DNA from: Bacteroidota bacterium
GTDB taxonomy: Bacteria; Bacteroidota; Bacteroidia; UBA8524
Direction: 5' to 3'
DNA length: 64,000 bases
NCBI GenBank assembly: GCA_008933805.1
Contig: WBUH01000015.1
Location: forward strand, 51,696 to 115,695
The position numbers and the translations under genes are program-made. Shown here piece after piece: positions 7,683 through 17,311 of this stretch (the stretch's first letter is position 1; each line of letters starts with the position of its first letter). The notes beneath the pieces were generated by a model. That model was not told where the DNA came from. It saw only the letters and a list, made by a program, of their open reading frames with translations, and searched no databases.

Positions 7683-10600
7683 TTAGTTAGTGATTGCCAG
7701 TTTTTTGTTGGCAACACCGTCAGCACCTTGTACACGGATAATGTAATTACCTGCGTTAAGGTGTTGAAGGTCTAATTCAACTACTTTCGACTGGAAGTTG
7801 CCTTCTGGGCTTACTTCCAATACTTTTTGGCCAATCATGTTGTACACGCTAATTGTGGCCGAAGTTTCACGGATGAATTCCATTGAAACATATGCTTTTT
7901 CAGTCGTTGGGTTTGGATATACTTTAACCGCAGCGTCATTAATTACAGCAGGCATAATACCTGTAGCAGTTTTCACTACTACAAGGCCTTTACCAACGGT
8001 GCTGGTATTGCCTGATGGGTCGGTTACGGTGTATTCAACAGTATAATATCCTTCAACGTTCACATCAATGCTTTCTGTAATATTCAGAGTTAGGGCTGCT
8101 TTTGGGTAATAGTTATCAGTGTAATCTACTGAGTCGGCAAGACTGGGTTTAGTTTGTGTGCGTTCAATCACAATCGGGTTATGAACAATCACCACAGGGG
8201 CTACCCTATCCAATACACGTACTGTGCGTATCACAGTGTCAGAAGTATTGTTTTCGCTGTCAGTTATCACATACTTCAAGTCATAATCACCAACCACGGC
8301 AGTATCAACAACACCCACCACAGAAACTGCGCCTAGTGCTTTGTCGTAGTTATCGGTAGCTGATGAGCCGAACTCGTAGTATGAAGTAAACACATCCATT
8401 TCAACTACTGATGGACCAATGATGGTAACCACAGGTTTAATGGTATCAGAAACAACCACGTCACGGATTACAGTAGTAGCACTTGCACCGCTGTTATCAG
8501 TTACGTTAAAGAACAATTGGTAAGTACCGGTTACTTTTTCGTTAACGGTGCCGGTAATGGTAGCAACCAACGAAGTATCGTAGTTATCAATTACCTGATG
8601 GCCCGGGTCAACATAAGCAACGTCTACTGCCCAAATCAATGGGTTGTTACCTAATAGAACAATTACTGGTTTAGCAGTATCCAATACAGTTACAAACCTG
8701 CTGATAGTTCCGGTATTACCCGATGCATCAGTTACAGAATAAGTAAGGGTGTATGTACCTACTTTAGCAGTATCAACCGCACCCGAAACAAGGATTGCAG
8801 AAGTTAGGTTACCGTCAACTATATCAGTAGCAGTAGCTCCCAAATCAGTGTATGAACTGAATACAATAATTGTGTCGCTGGCGTTGCCGTTAAGTGTTAC
8901 ATCAGGTTTGGTTACATCAGGAGTAACAAGTACCGTGCGGGTAACTGTTGTGGCAGCATTACCTGTACTGTCAGAAACATTGTAGCTAATGGTGTAAGAA
9001 CCAACAACCATAGTATCTACGGTACCAGTCATAACAATATTTGCACTTATATCGCCATCAATATTGTCAAGTGCAGTTGCGCCAAGTTCAGTATAACCAC
9101 GGCCTCTCTCAACAGTTATCGGGTTTGAACCAATAAGGGTGATAACGGGTTTAATATCATCGCGGATGATAATAATACGGTAGTCTTCAAACTCACCTAC
9201 AAAGTTAGAGCCGCAAGCATTTGGAGAATTGTTAGAGAACGATGCACCAACACGCAAACGGGTATATCCTGTGGGAACAGTTTTAGATACCTTAAAGTTA
9301 GCTTTAAACACTAAGGTTGAAGCATTGGTTTCTGTTGCAATAACCTCTGAGGCATCAAAAGTTCCGTCTTGGTTATAGTCAATCCATGCTTTGCGGCTTA
9401 TGGTGTTTTTAGTAGTAGGCCTTTCAAGCGTTAGCTCATACACACCACCCAATACAAGCTCAGTGCTGTATATGTTGGTATAATTTGTATATGCTGATGT
9501 ACCTGCGGCACTTTGGTTATCAATAGTGTTTAGCTTCATACGGCTAATGCCTATGTCAGCGTTTAACTGCGATACGAAAGGCTTGCACATAGTTTTTACG
9601 TTGAAGTAGCAGGTACGGACTAATGTATCGTATCCAACACCATTCCAAGTAATAAGGGTTACGTTGTAGCAACCGGGAGCGTTAAACACTAACTCAGGAT
9701 TGGCGCTAGAAGCACCGGTACCGTTGCGGTATGAGAAAGTATTTGGAGTAATTATCCAGTTAAACCCTTGTACACAACCGGGAGTTGTATTTGACAAGTG
9801 AACGAAATCACCAACAGAAGGGTTAGTAATGTCAGCTGCAAAATTTGTAGCAGGTTTAACTGAAGGGTTTTGTATTACTATTGATTTGTAAACAGTATCA
9901 GAACCAATACAGTTAGTGGCTACCAGCCTTATGGTGTAATTTCCGGGAGTTGTGTATTGGAAATCAAGTTCTTTGGTAAAGTAGTCGTCTACGTTATCCG
10001 CATCAATATCCCAATAGTAGCGGGTGTATCCTTCTTCGTTGGTATTGTTTTTCACAACAATATCGGTAGAAGTACAGAAAGTATCAGGAGCAGCAAACGC
10101 AGCAGCTGATTTTTGTGTGGCATTCACACTCCAGTATTCAATTTCAAAACCTTCGGCTACGTTTGCGCCATCTGCAGTAAATACAACAGTAACACGGCCT
10201 TGGGTTGCAACCATAGTTGATGGCATATTCAATACTTGGTTAAGATTTCCACTCAATCCATTTGGATATAAGTTAGCATCCCACAAAGGAGTTCCGGTTG
10301 TCTCGTCACCGTCGTATATACGCAGATAATCAGCGTTAAACTCAGTAACAAGTTTGTTCAACTTCAAGAAAATAGTATCTGCACATTCAGGCTCAATAGC
10401 AGAAGTACAGTTATCACTATTTGAGTAATTAGTGTTACCCAATCCCGAGTCGAAAACTTTTCCGGTAGGGAAAGGAACAGAAGAGTATCCGCAAATATCA
10501 AACTGGTTGTGAACCGTTAAATATTCCTTTTTGCAAAGGGTATCTATACCGTTTACATTTTCAGCAATAAGGCATACGTCAAACTTATCTCCTAAATAGA

Positions 10601-13600
10601 AGAACAAATCAGCATCAGGTGTAGTAGTTGAGGTAGGCGCTATGAAAGAATAGTTTTGAGCAGGTATTTGTGAGATATAATCAAACCCGATTTCAGGAGT
10701 GATTAACCAGGTCCATGCAAAGGCACCGTTACCGGTTAAGCTGGTTATTTTAATGTTGTCACCCACACCGGCTACATACTTATTAGCGATAAAGTCAATG
10801 GTAGGTAGGCCAATTGGAGTTACTATCTCGATAGGGATAATAATGGTGTCTATTTCAGCACAAGTAGCGGCAATAAGTTTAATTTCATGGGTACTGTTGG
10901 TCATCCATGAAGTAGAGTACTCGCCGTTTAGGCTATCAACAAGAGTATTGTCTAAATACCAGCGGTGTTCAACACCTACGCGTCCTTTAGTGCTTGCACT
11001 AAACGTATAAGGAGCTTGTATAAAACCGGTATCGTTTTGCAAACCGCTCAAAACGCTAAGCGTACCCAGTGGAGGATAGAATTCAACCGCAACGCTGTCA
11101 ATAGCAGCACCATCGTAAGTAGTTACACTACCATCAGTACCCATTAAGAACCTAAAGCGCACTAATGGAGCATTTTTGTATGCTGTTAAATCTGCGCTAT
11201 AACGTTGCCAGTTATTATTATTACCTGAGAACTTAGGAGGAGCAACAGGTCCGTTTGCACTGGCATTGTTATATGCTGGTGTAAGGCCGGTTAGTTTCGT
11301 CCAATTTACGTTATCGGTAGAAGCTTCTACAATCACAGCATCGTAGTTGTTTTCAAGCTCAAACCTCATCAACCAAGTAAGCGAAGGTTGGCAAGCAGTT
11401 GAAAAATCAAACAAAGGTGAGTACAGGTAGGCACTCATGTTGTTGCTGTATTGGCCGGTTAACCCTTGGCTAACCCATGCGTTGTTGCCGCTTCCGGCAG
11501 TGTTAATATTTGTTTTAGCAGGGGCACCAAGCACCCAACCACCACCTGTTTCAGTAAACCCGTCTGCTCCACTTTCAAAATCAGCGATAAAAGGAGTAGT
11601 ATTTAAACAGTTATGGTTACTTAGGGTTGTGGTGGCAGAGTCGTTACCGCCAAATTGGTCTTTGCTGCTATAAAAGCCAGCAACCACCGTGTAGTTTCCA
11701 AATGCGGAGAAATTAGCAGGTTGTGTAAAGCTAAACTGCATTGAGTCTCCGGGAAGCCACATACTGCTTATAAATATAGAATCTCTGCTATATGTGCCAC
11801 CGTTTACTCGGTACCACATAGCAACGGTATCTCCTGAAAAGATGGTGTCAACACCCTTATTTCTGATCACAGCTTTGACAGTTTTTGTGCCAAGGTTACA
11901 TCCAGAATTAAGACTCACAATTCTTTCTAATGAAATGTTGTACCTCGGAGGAGCATACTCACTTGCTCCAATATCAGGTTTTGTTAGGTTTCGTGTGACA
12001 CCATCAATATCTTTAGTAACACCTACAGGAGTTCCGGCCATATCAAGGTCAAAACTTAGGGTGTGTAAATCGTTGTTAGCAATATACTGGGGGTCTATAT
12101 ACATAGAATTCGCTTCTACACCCAGTGCTGTCCAGTTTGCAAATGTGGTATAATCTGTACCGGCAACTCTTGCCACCACATTCGTGTTATTTGATCCGTT
12201 AACATACAAGGTGTTGTTACTACACAAACCGCCGTTGCTGGGGTGCAATGGGTTTAATGTTGTGTGTTGTGCGTGGTATATAAGTGCTTTAGCATTACCT
12301 GGTGTTGAAGCAGGGTAAGAGTTTCTAAAAGCATTGTTTACTACCTTAACACCACCTGAAATGTTGGTTTGCATGTTGATACATGTAGCAATAAGGCTGG
12401 TACGGGTTAGCAATTTTTGGGTACCGTTATCATACAAGTTAATGCTGTTATGGTAAATGTTTACACCAGCACCTGAATGTGCCGATGCCGCATTAGAAGC
12501 AATTTGGATGGCAGCTACACCATAATCAAAAGTACCTGAGTTATCACCATCAGCAGCAATGTTATAAATAAAGTTGTTGGTGATGTTGATGTTGTTTGCA
12601 GTGTTGTTGTTAATCTGCACACGGATACCATGGTCGGCATAACCGCCTGTTCCGCTATAAACAAGACTATGTATTGTATTACCGTTTATGGTGATGTCTT
12701 TATTTGCAGCACCTGCAGCAGCTAGTGCATCCAAATGGATACCCCTTGCATAGTAATACCCTTGTACAGAGTTTCTAACAGTATTGCCATCAATGATGGC
12801 ACCTTGTTGCGAGTTCAGATAAATACCCGAAACGGTGGAAACTCCACCAAAATAAGTGGTTGGTAATGAGCCTCCGGGTGCAATTGTACCACCAACGGTG
12901 TTTTTAAGCACCCTGTTATATAAATCATATTGGCCTGCTGTATTGGTTCCCCTGATAAAAATACCATTACGCACAGCCTCGATTAAATTGTTTTCAAATA
13001 AGTTTGAGTCGTTTCCGAATGTTAAAGCAGCTCCGGGGGTAGCTGTTCCGCTTCCTAAATAAATAGCGGCATAGGTATTTGCTATTGCCGTGGTTGAGTT
13101 ACCTCTTAAGGTAACGTTTTTTACCGTGTTGCGTTTGCAACTGCTGGTAGCAGTGGGTACAAAGTCAACCAGCCTTACGGTTGTGGTAGCACTTGTTGTG
13201 GTAATCGTAAGGTTTCTTGATGTAGTTCCGTTGTTAGAACCGTCAATAGTAAAAAACCTCGCACCGTTAAACCTTATTACGGCACTGTTTGCTGCTGGGG
13301 CAGTGGCAATAGTTGGATTCTGTCCGCTTGCAGGTTTTAAGATAATTGGCCGGCTTTGGTGCATGCCTGTGTAGGCAATAAGTGCCGGAATTGTTGTGCT
13401 TTCGCCGGGATAGCCGGCAGCAATTTCTAGTGTGATTGTACCCGTGCCCGATGTTCCGTTAGCATTTAAGTAAGTAAAAGCATCGGCAACTGTACCAAAT
13501 GAAGTAGGCGCATTTTGTGTGCCATTTATCGGGTAGGTGTTCCCCCCGACAAGTTGCGCTTTTGCCGCATTGAATGTGAGCAAAAAGCCAAGTAAAAAAA

Positions 13601-13649
13601 GCGAAAAGAGTTTAGTAATAACCCCATTCTTAACGTGTAAGCCCATCAT
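7683..13649 (-). CDS. Giant multidomain T9SS-secreted surface protein
   Basis: About 1988 residues. Order of parts (approximate residues): signal peptide ending AAKAQ; parallel beta-helix repeats (140-550) rich in NxI/ITNN turns; a CARDB-like Ig module; a jelly-roll/MAM-like module (685-855); a CUB-like domain (1050-1175, with YLRIYDGDETTGTPLW); PKD-like modules; a GEVED domain (ending GEFEDYRIIII); five tandem DUF5011/HYR-like Ig repeats (1495-1890, each with YTELGATALDNIDG-type and VTDASGNT-type motifs); and a T9SS sorting domain (KVYPNPTTEKAYV ... NAGNYIIRV). The start at 13649 (or 13646) begins the signal peptide and lies downstream of a good promoter; the frame is open further upstream, but without a signal. 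Likely an adhesin or matrix protein on the cell surface. Confidence 0.9.
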   Translation of the reverse strand: MMGLHVKNGVITKLFSLFLLGFLLTFNAAKAQLVGGNTYPINGTQNAPTSFGTVADAFTYLNANGTSGTGTITLEIAAGYPGESTTIPALIAYTGMHQSRPIILKPASGQNPTIATAPAANSAVIRFNGARFFTIDGSNNGTTSRNLTITTTSATTTVRLVDFVPTATSSCKRNTVKNVTLRGNSTTAIANTYAAIYLGSGTATPGAALTFGNDSNLFENNLIEAVRNGIFIRGTNTAGQYDLYNRVLKNTVGGTIAPGGSLPTTYFGGVSTVSGIYLNSQQGAIIDGNTVRNSVQGYYYARGIHLDALAAAGAANKDITINGNTIHSLVYSGTGGYADHGIRVQINNNTANNINITNNFIYNIAADGDNSGTFDYGVAAIQIASNAASAHSGAGVNIYHNSINLYDNGTQKLLTRTSLIATCINMQTNISGGVKVVNNAFRNSYPASTPGNAKALIYHAQHTTLNPLHPSNGGLCSNNTLYVNGSNNTNVVARVAGTDYTTFANWTALGVEANSMYIDPQYIANNDLHTLSFDLDMAGTPVGVTKDIDGVTRNLTKPDIGASEYAPPRYNISLERIVSLNSGCNLGTKTVKAVIRNKGVDTIFSGDTVAMWYRVNGGTYSRDSIFISSMWLPGDSMQFSFTQPANFSAFGNYTVVAGFYSSKDQFGGNDSATTTLSNHNCLNTTPFIADFESGADGFTETGGGWVLGAPAKTNINTAGSGNNAWVSQGLTGQYSNNMSAYLYSPLFDFSTACQPSLTWLMRFELENNYDAVIVEASTDNVNWTKLTGLTPAYNNASANGPVAPPKFSGNNNNWQRYSADLTAYKNAPLVRFRFLMGTDGSVTTYDGAAIDSVAVEFYPPLGTLSVLSGLQNDTGFIQAPYTFSASTKGRVGVEHRWYLDNTLVDSLNGEYSTSWMTNSTHEIKLIAATCAEIDTIIIPIEIVTPIGLPTIDFIANKYVAGVGDNIKITSLTGNGAFAWTWLITPEIGFDYISQIPAQNYSFIAPTSTTTPDADLFFYLGDKFDVCLIAENVNGIDTLCKKEYLTVHNQFDICGYSSVPFPTGKVFDSGLGNTNYSNSDNCTSAIEPECADTIFLKLNKLVTEFNADYLRIYDGDETTGTPLWDANLYPNGLSGNLNQVLNMPSTMVATQGRVTVVFTADGANVAEGFEIEYWSVNATQKSAAAFAAPDTFCTSTDIVVKNNTNEEGYTRYYWDIDADNVDDYFTKELDFQYTTPGNYTIRLVATNCIGSDTVYKSIVIQNPSVKPATNFAADITNPSVGDFVHLSNTTPGCVQGFNWIITPNTFSYRNGTGASSANPELVFNAPGCYNVTLITWNGVGYDTLVRTCYFNVKTMCKPFVSQLNADIGISRMKLNTIDNQSAAGTSAYTNYTNIYSTELVLGGVYELTLERPTTKNTISRKAWIDYNQDGTFDASEVIATETNASTLVFKANFKVSKTVPTGYTRLRVGASFSNNSPNACGSNFVGEFEDYRIIIIRDDIKPVITLIGSNPITVERGRGYTELGATALDNIDGDISANIVMTGTVDTMVVGSYTISYNVSDSTGNAATTVTRTVLVTPDVTKPDVTLNGNASDTIIVFSSYTDLGATATDIVDGNLTSAILVSGAVDTAKVGTYTLTYSVTDASGNTGTISRFVTVLDTAKPVIVLLGNNPLIWAVDVAYVDPGHQVIDNYDTSLVATITGTVNEKVTGTYQLFFNVTDNSGASATTVIRDVVVSDTIKPVVTIIGPSVVEMDVFTSYYEFGSSATDNYDKALGAVSVVGVVDTAVVGDYDLKYVITDSENNTSDTVIRTVRVLDRVAPVVIVHNPIVIERTQTKPSLADSVDYTDNYYPKAALTLNITESIDVNVEGYYTVEYTVTDPSGNTSTVGKGLVVVKTATGIMPAVINDAAVKVYPNPTTEKAYVSMEFIRETSATISVYNMIGQKVLEVSPEGNFQSKVVELDLQHLNAGNYIIRVQGADGVANKKLAITN

Positions 13650-13762
13650 ACGTTTTGTTTGGTTTAAGTGTATCGTTTTGTAATAAATTCTTGAAATAGA
13701 ATAGATTATACCTCCCTCTTTGTGGGAAATACAGGAAAAAGAAGAGTCACAAAACCCACTGA

Positions 13763-13792
13763 CAAACCTAAACGACGGCTGAGTGCAGCAAA
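13763..13792 (-). promoter_or_regulatory. Promoter of the giant adhesin gene
   Basis: On the minus strand, TTTG (13792-13789), 18 bases, then TAGGTTTG (13770-13763) matches the Bacteroidota -33/-7 pattern. The start point near 13756 leaves a leader of about 105 bases and supports a start at 13649 rather than 13799. Confidence 0.65.
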
Positions 13793-13835
13793 GCAGCACG
13801 TAACCAACGCCTAAGTATGCTTTGAGTAAGGTGTA

Positions 13836-14092
13836 AAAAATATACAGGACCCTAAGCGATGATAGAACCGCTAGGTAAAATTGATTTGATAGCTCTTTAT
13901 TAAGAGCTCATTCATCCCGCTGAGCGAACAGAACCGCTCTTCGAGACTGTGTGCCTGCACTAAGGAGTTGCAAAATGCCGGCACCTGCGAGGTGTGCGTA
14001 AAGACTTGCCCCCATACTCCTGTCTTTACAAATAAACCCTTCATAGGGAAAGAGATTTAGTAAAAGTTTTGTCTATAGTTTTAACAAAGATA
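13836..14092 (-). ncRNA. Candidate structured small RNA
   Basis: This gene-free stretch carries several perfect stems: GTAAAGAC/GTCTTTAC (13998-14029, 8 bp), CACCT/AGGTG (13982-13994), GAGCG/CGCTC (13922-13939) and AGCTCTT/AAGAGCT (13891-13908). AGGAGT in the loop of the first stem could also pair with ACTCCT about 35 bases further along on the minus strand. A minus-strand TATCTTTG (14092-14085) could start a transcript, and a T run at 13845-13836 could end it, giving about 240 bases. It does not match tmRNA, RNase P, SRP RNA or any riboswitch that I know. Strand and transcription are inferred. The rest of 13650-14362 shows only the adhesin promoter and AT-rich DNA. Confidence 0.35.
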
Positions 14093-14362
14093 TAGATTAT
14101 ATTATCATTAGCGAAATATTATTTTAAGGTTTTTATCGAAAATTTAAGCTTTTGTTCAGTTTTTCTGCCAATTATTACATTTTTATTGCATTTGTAAGTC
14201 TCCCGTTTGTTAAGCCTTACAAATGATTGTAAATCAAAAAAATAATGGCGCAACATCGATTTATTTGCTCCTTATATATAAACTCTACCTACAAAATCAA
14301 TGAAAATAATCGCGTTTATTAATTTATATTATTGTTCAGTATTAATAAGCGGGAAGCTATTA

Positions 14363-16558
14363 TTATCGCGTCTTTGCAAGGGCATCATACAACTTATTTA
14401 TTTCAATAGGTTTACGTAAAAAGCCATCAAAATATTTAGTGTACTCTTCTTCGTTTTCGGCTGTTACATCTGCCGTTAAGGCAAAAATGGGAGTATTGGT
14501 GTTTTCTCCTTTAGAAGTACGAATTTTCTTTGCGGCATCGTACCCGTTCATTTCAGGCATGTGGATGTCCATCAAAATATAGTCAAACCGCTTTTGTTTG
14601 GCCTTCTCAACCACCAGTAAACCGTTTTCTGCATGTTCAGTTTCAAGCCCCCAGTTTTTCAACAGGCGGATGGCCACCATTGCATTTACTTTGTTGTCTT
14701 CAGCCAGCAAAACAGTTTTGCTGCCTAACACCTGTGCCTGACTTTCGACGGTTGTGTTTGTTGCTTTTGCTTTTTTGAGTTTTAAATCAAAGTAAAAAAC
14801 GGTGCCTTCTCCAACAGTACTTTCTAAAAACACATCGCTATTGTGCAAGGCGATGAGTTTTTTTACAATTGCAAGCCCTAAGCCTGAACCACCATGTTTT
14901 TTGGTGGTGATAGATTTTGGCTGAGAAAAACTCTCAAAAATTTCTTCCCTCACTTTGGCTGGAATGCCCACCCCAGTATCAATAATATTAAAGCGGATTA
15001 CGTCATGCGTTTTTAATTGCTTAAGACATTTTACCTCTAAAGTAACCCCTCCGGTTTCAGTAAACTTGATAGCGTTGCTGATAAGGTTACCCAGTATTTG
15101 CCCTGCTTTCGTTTCATCAAGTTCATAACTTTCGGCACAAGCAGCATCAATTTTTAAATCAAGGGTAAGTTTCTTCTCTTTGGCTAAACTGTCATAAGTA
15201 TTTTTAATATCCCTAAGCCAGCGACCAAAATCCAACGGACGGTAATCAAGGCTTACTTTCCCTAAGTCAAGCTTAGTATAGTCTAATATATCATTAATGA
15301 TGCGGAGCAAATTGTTTGATGCAAACCGCAAAGAGTCCATTAGTTGCTTTTCTTCGGGATTAGTTTTTTCTGCAAGTAGTGCGGTAATAGTTATAACTGC
15401 GTTAAGGGGAGTACGTATTTCATGGCTCATGGTTGATAAGAACTCCTGTTTTATCCGTGCAGATTCCTCAGCCCTGTTTTTCTTTTCTATTATCTCCGCC
15501 TTTTCGCGTTGTGCCCTTGCTTCTTTTTCAAGCAGCTCCATTTTGGTAATCAACTCGTAGTTCTCAATTACCTTAAGGGTTTGCGTATTTATTACCGTCT
15601 CTTTTTCTTTTAAGTAATGCTCAAGGTATTCCAGCGCAGCTTGGATATTGTTTTCTTGCTTACAGATAAGGTATAGCAAGTAGCTGCACTTTATTTTAAT
15701 CAATACGGTATTGTACTGTGCACTAAAATTAATGCCCTGTTGCAATATCTCCTTAGCCTTGTTGTTATTATTCCATCGGTAATACAGCACCCCCATTTTG
15801 TAATACACCATACCTAAACCCAAGCGGTCTCCCATTTCAAGGTGTATTCGGCCTGCCTCAATATAGTCGGCCTCCGCTTCCTCAAAACGCCCCATTTCGG
15901 TGTATACCTTTCCGCGTCCGTATATGGCAAACGCAAGTCCGCGCACATCACCTGTCTGTTTTTTCAGAGATATCGACCGTTCAATCATTAATAGCGCATC
16001 ATCTATACGCCCTTGTTTGATAAATATTCCTGAAAGAGGGTTGTATGCGTTCGATTCAAGATTTAAGTCACCGACAGTCTGGGCAGCAGTAATGGCACTC
16101 TCATACGATTTTTGAGCGTTCTTTTGATCGCCGAAATACTCGTAAATAGTTCCTATTGATTTTTCAACTCTCGATAAATTGTGGTAATCGTCGTACTTAA
16201 GATAAATAGTACGGCAATCTATCATGTGTACTAAGCCTAAATGATAGTTATCAGTGCGGTAGTATACACCGGCTATATTATATTTAGCCTCTGCTACCCC
16301 TCGCTCATCGTTAATTTGCTCAAAATTAGATGCCGCTTCTTTAGCAAAGCTAATGCACTGTTCATACTCACCTGTTACCATGTGGTACAACGCCAGCTGA
16401 TTAAGGCTTTTGCCAATCAAAGCCTTGTTTTCTAGGGCTTTGCTTCGCTTTAAGGCTTCCGAAGCTAGTAAAAGACTGTGCTGTAAATTACTTATTCTGC
16501 CTTGATAAGCCTGCTTTAAAAGGGTCTCTATTTGTTCTATTTCTTCAGCAATGTTCAT
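14363..16558 (-). CDS. TPR hybrid histidine kinase with C-terminal receiver
   Basis: 731 residues from the ATG at 16558. Residues 10-340 are tandem tetratricopeptide repeats (for example AKYNIAGVYYRTDNYHLGL and AIYGRGKVYTEMGRFEEAEADY), then a helical linker rich in Glu and Lys. The kinase core follows: H-box LSTMSHEIRTPLNAV with His379, N-box ILGNLISNAIKF, G1 IDTGVGI and G2 GGSGLGLAIVKKL. The receiver at the end has Asp664 (YILMDIHMP). No membrane segment is seen, so it is probably cytoplasmic. An upstream ATG at 16585 is unlikely because the promoter -7 element lies at 16583-16590. No cognate regulator is adjacent; phosphotransfer to a partner elsewhere is inferred. Confidence 0.92.
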   Translation of the reverse strand: MNIAEEIEQIETLLKQAYQGRISNLQHSLLLASEALKRSKALENKALIGKSLNQLALYHMVTGEYEQCISFAKEAASNFEQINDERGVAEAKYNIAGVYYRTDNYHLGLVHMIDCRTIYLKYDDYHNLSRVEKSIGTIYEYFGDQKNAQKSYESAITAAQTVGDLNLESNAYNPLSGIFIKQGRIDDALLMIERSISLKKQTGDVRGLAFAIYGRGKVYTEMGRFEEAEADYIEAGRIHLEMGDRLGLGMVYYKMGVLYYRWNNNNKAKEILQQGINFSAQYNTVLIKIKCSYLLYLICKQENNIQAALEYLEHYLKEKETVINTQTLKVIENYELITKMELLEKEARAQREKAEIIEKKNRAEESARIKQEFLSTMSHEIRTPLNAVITITALLAEKTNPEEKQLMDSLRFASNNLLRIINDILDYTKLDLGKVSLDYRPLDFGRWLRDIKNTYDSLAKEKKLTLDLKIDAACAESYELDETKAGQILGNLISNAIKFTETGGVTLEVKCLKQLKTHDVIRFNIIDTGVGIPAKVREEIFESFSQPKSITTKKHGGSGLGLAIVKKLIALHNSDVFLESTVGEGTVFYFDLKLKKAKATNTTVESQAQVLGSKTVLLAEDNKVNAMVAIRLLKNWGLETEHAENGLLVVEKAKQKRFDYILMDIHMPEMNGYDAAKKIRTSKGENTNTPIFALTADVTAENEEEYTKYFDGFLRKPIEINKLYDALAKTR

Positions 16559-16582
16559 TGCTAATGCATTCCTAATATTAGT

Positions 16583-16590
16583 CAAATATA
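16583..16590 (-). promoter_or_regulatory. -7 element of the TPR kinase promoter
   Basis: TATATTTG on the minus strand is a perfect TAnnTTTG, with a TTGG about 20 bases upstream as a partial -33 element. It decides the kinase start codon at 16558. Confidence 0.55.
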
Positions 16591-16646
16591 GCAGTATAAT
16601 GCATACTTGCCCAAGGGCTTATGAAGTTAACAGACATAAATAAAAA

Positions 16647-16669
16647 AGGCTGCCATTTTGTGGCAGCCT
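16647..16669 (-). terminator. Terminator of the globin lipoprotein operon
   Basis: A perfect 9-bp stem (AGGCTGCCA/TGGCAGCCT) with loop TTTTG is preceded by six A, giving a T run on the minus strand. Confidence 0.85.
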
Positions 16670-16694
16670 AACTTCTATTTCAATAATACCCCTT

Positions 16695-17285
16695 TTATCG
16701 TTGAACGATGTCGGCTTCAGTAGTGTATAGCAACGCTACTAAATCATCTACCAACTGTTTGTTGTTTTGCGCAGTAACACCGTTTTTAGCAAGACCAATC
16801 CCGATATCGCCTACAAATTTGTCAAAATCAGCCTTATTGGCTTTCATACCCATACGGTTGTTTTTTGCAGGGTCGTGGGCGTCTTTCATGTTTTTACCGG
16901 TATACCCGTAGCTTGCATTTTTGCTGCCGGTAGCCACACACATAAAATCAGTGAAGTTTTCGCTCAGTGCCACTAAGCCGCTGGTGTTGTTATTGCCCAA
17001 TTCAGCAAATAACACAGGGAAGTAGGGAGCAAGCTGTGCATCGGCGGCAATCACCAATATTGAGCTGTCAACCACGGCACGTAAAGTAAGGCGGCCTTTT
17101 TCAATCATAGTTCCGGGATTGTTTGGGTCGTTTACCATGGTAGTTCCACCCACCCTGTCATACAATGAAGGAGTGGTTGGTGTAGGAGTAGAAGTGTTGT
17201 TGTTGTCGTCATCTTTTGAGCAAGAAGCAACAAACACTGATGTTGCCATCAGGCAAGCCAATAGTAAATAAGATACTTTTTTCAT
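16695..17285 (-). CDS. Exported lipoprotein with a truncated-haemoglobin domain
   Basis: 196 residues. A lipoprotein signal with lipobox (FVASC, Cys near residue 22) is followed by an Asp/Asn/Thr/Pro linker (KDDDNNNTSTPTPTTPS). The rest resembles a group I truncated globin: LYDRVGG at the domain start, a GLVALSENFTDFMC helix, then YTGKNMKDAH with the likely heme-ligand His, and ADFDKFVGDIGIGL before the C-terminal helix. Truncated globins are normally cytoplasmic, so a lipid anchor outside the inner membrane is unusual. The region between the first motif and PYFPVLF is longer than usual. It follows a small membrane protein by 26 bases. Heme binding is inferred from the motifs. Confidence 0.8.
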   Translation of the reverse strand: MKKVSYLLLACLMATSVFVASCSKDDDNNNTSTPTPTTPSLYDRVGGTTMVNDPNNPGTMIEKGRLTLRAVVDSSILVIAADAQLAPYFPVLFAELGNNNTSGLVALSENFTDFMCVATGSKNASYGYTGKNMKDAHDPAKNNRMGMKANKADFDKFVGDIGIGLAKNGVTAQNNKQLVDDLVALLYTTEADIVQR

Positions 17286-17311
17286 TTTGGTATAGTTTAA
17301 ATGTTGTTTTA

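Noticed and set aside
13650..13799. 50-residue N-terminal extension of the giant adhesin
   Set aside because: It has no signal peptide at its start, and would begin upstream of the promoter at 13763-13792.
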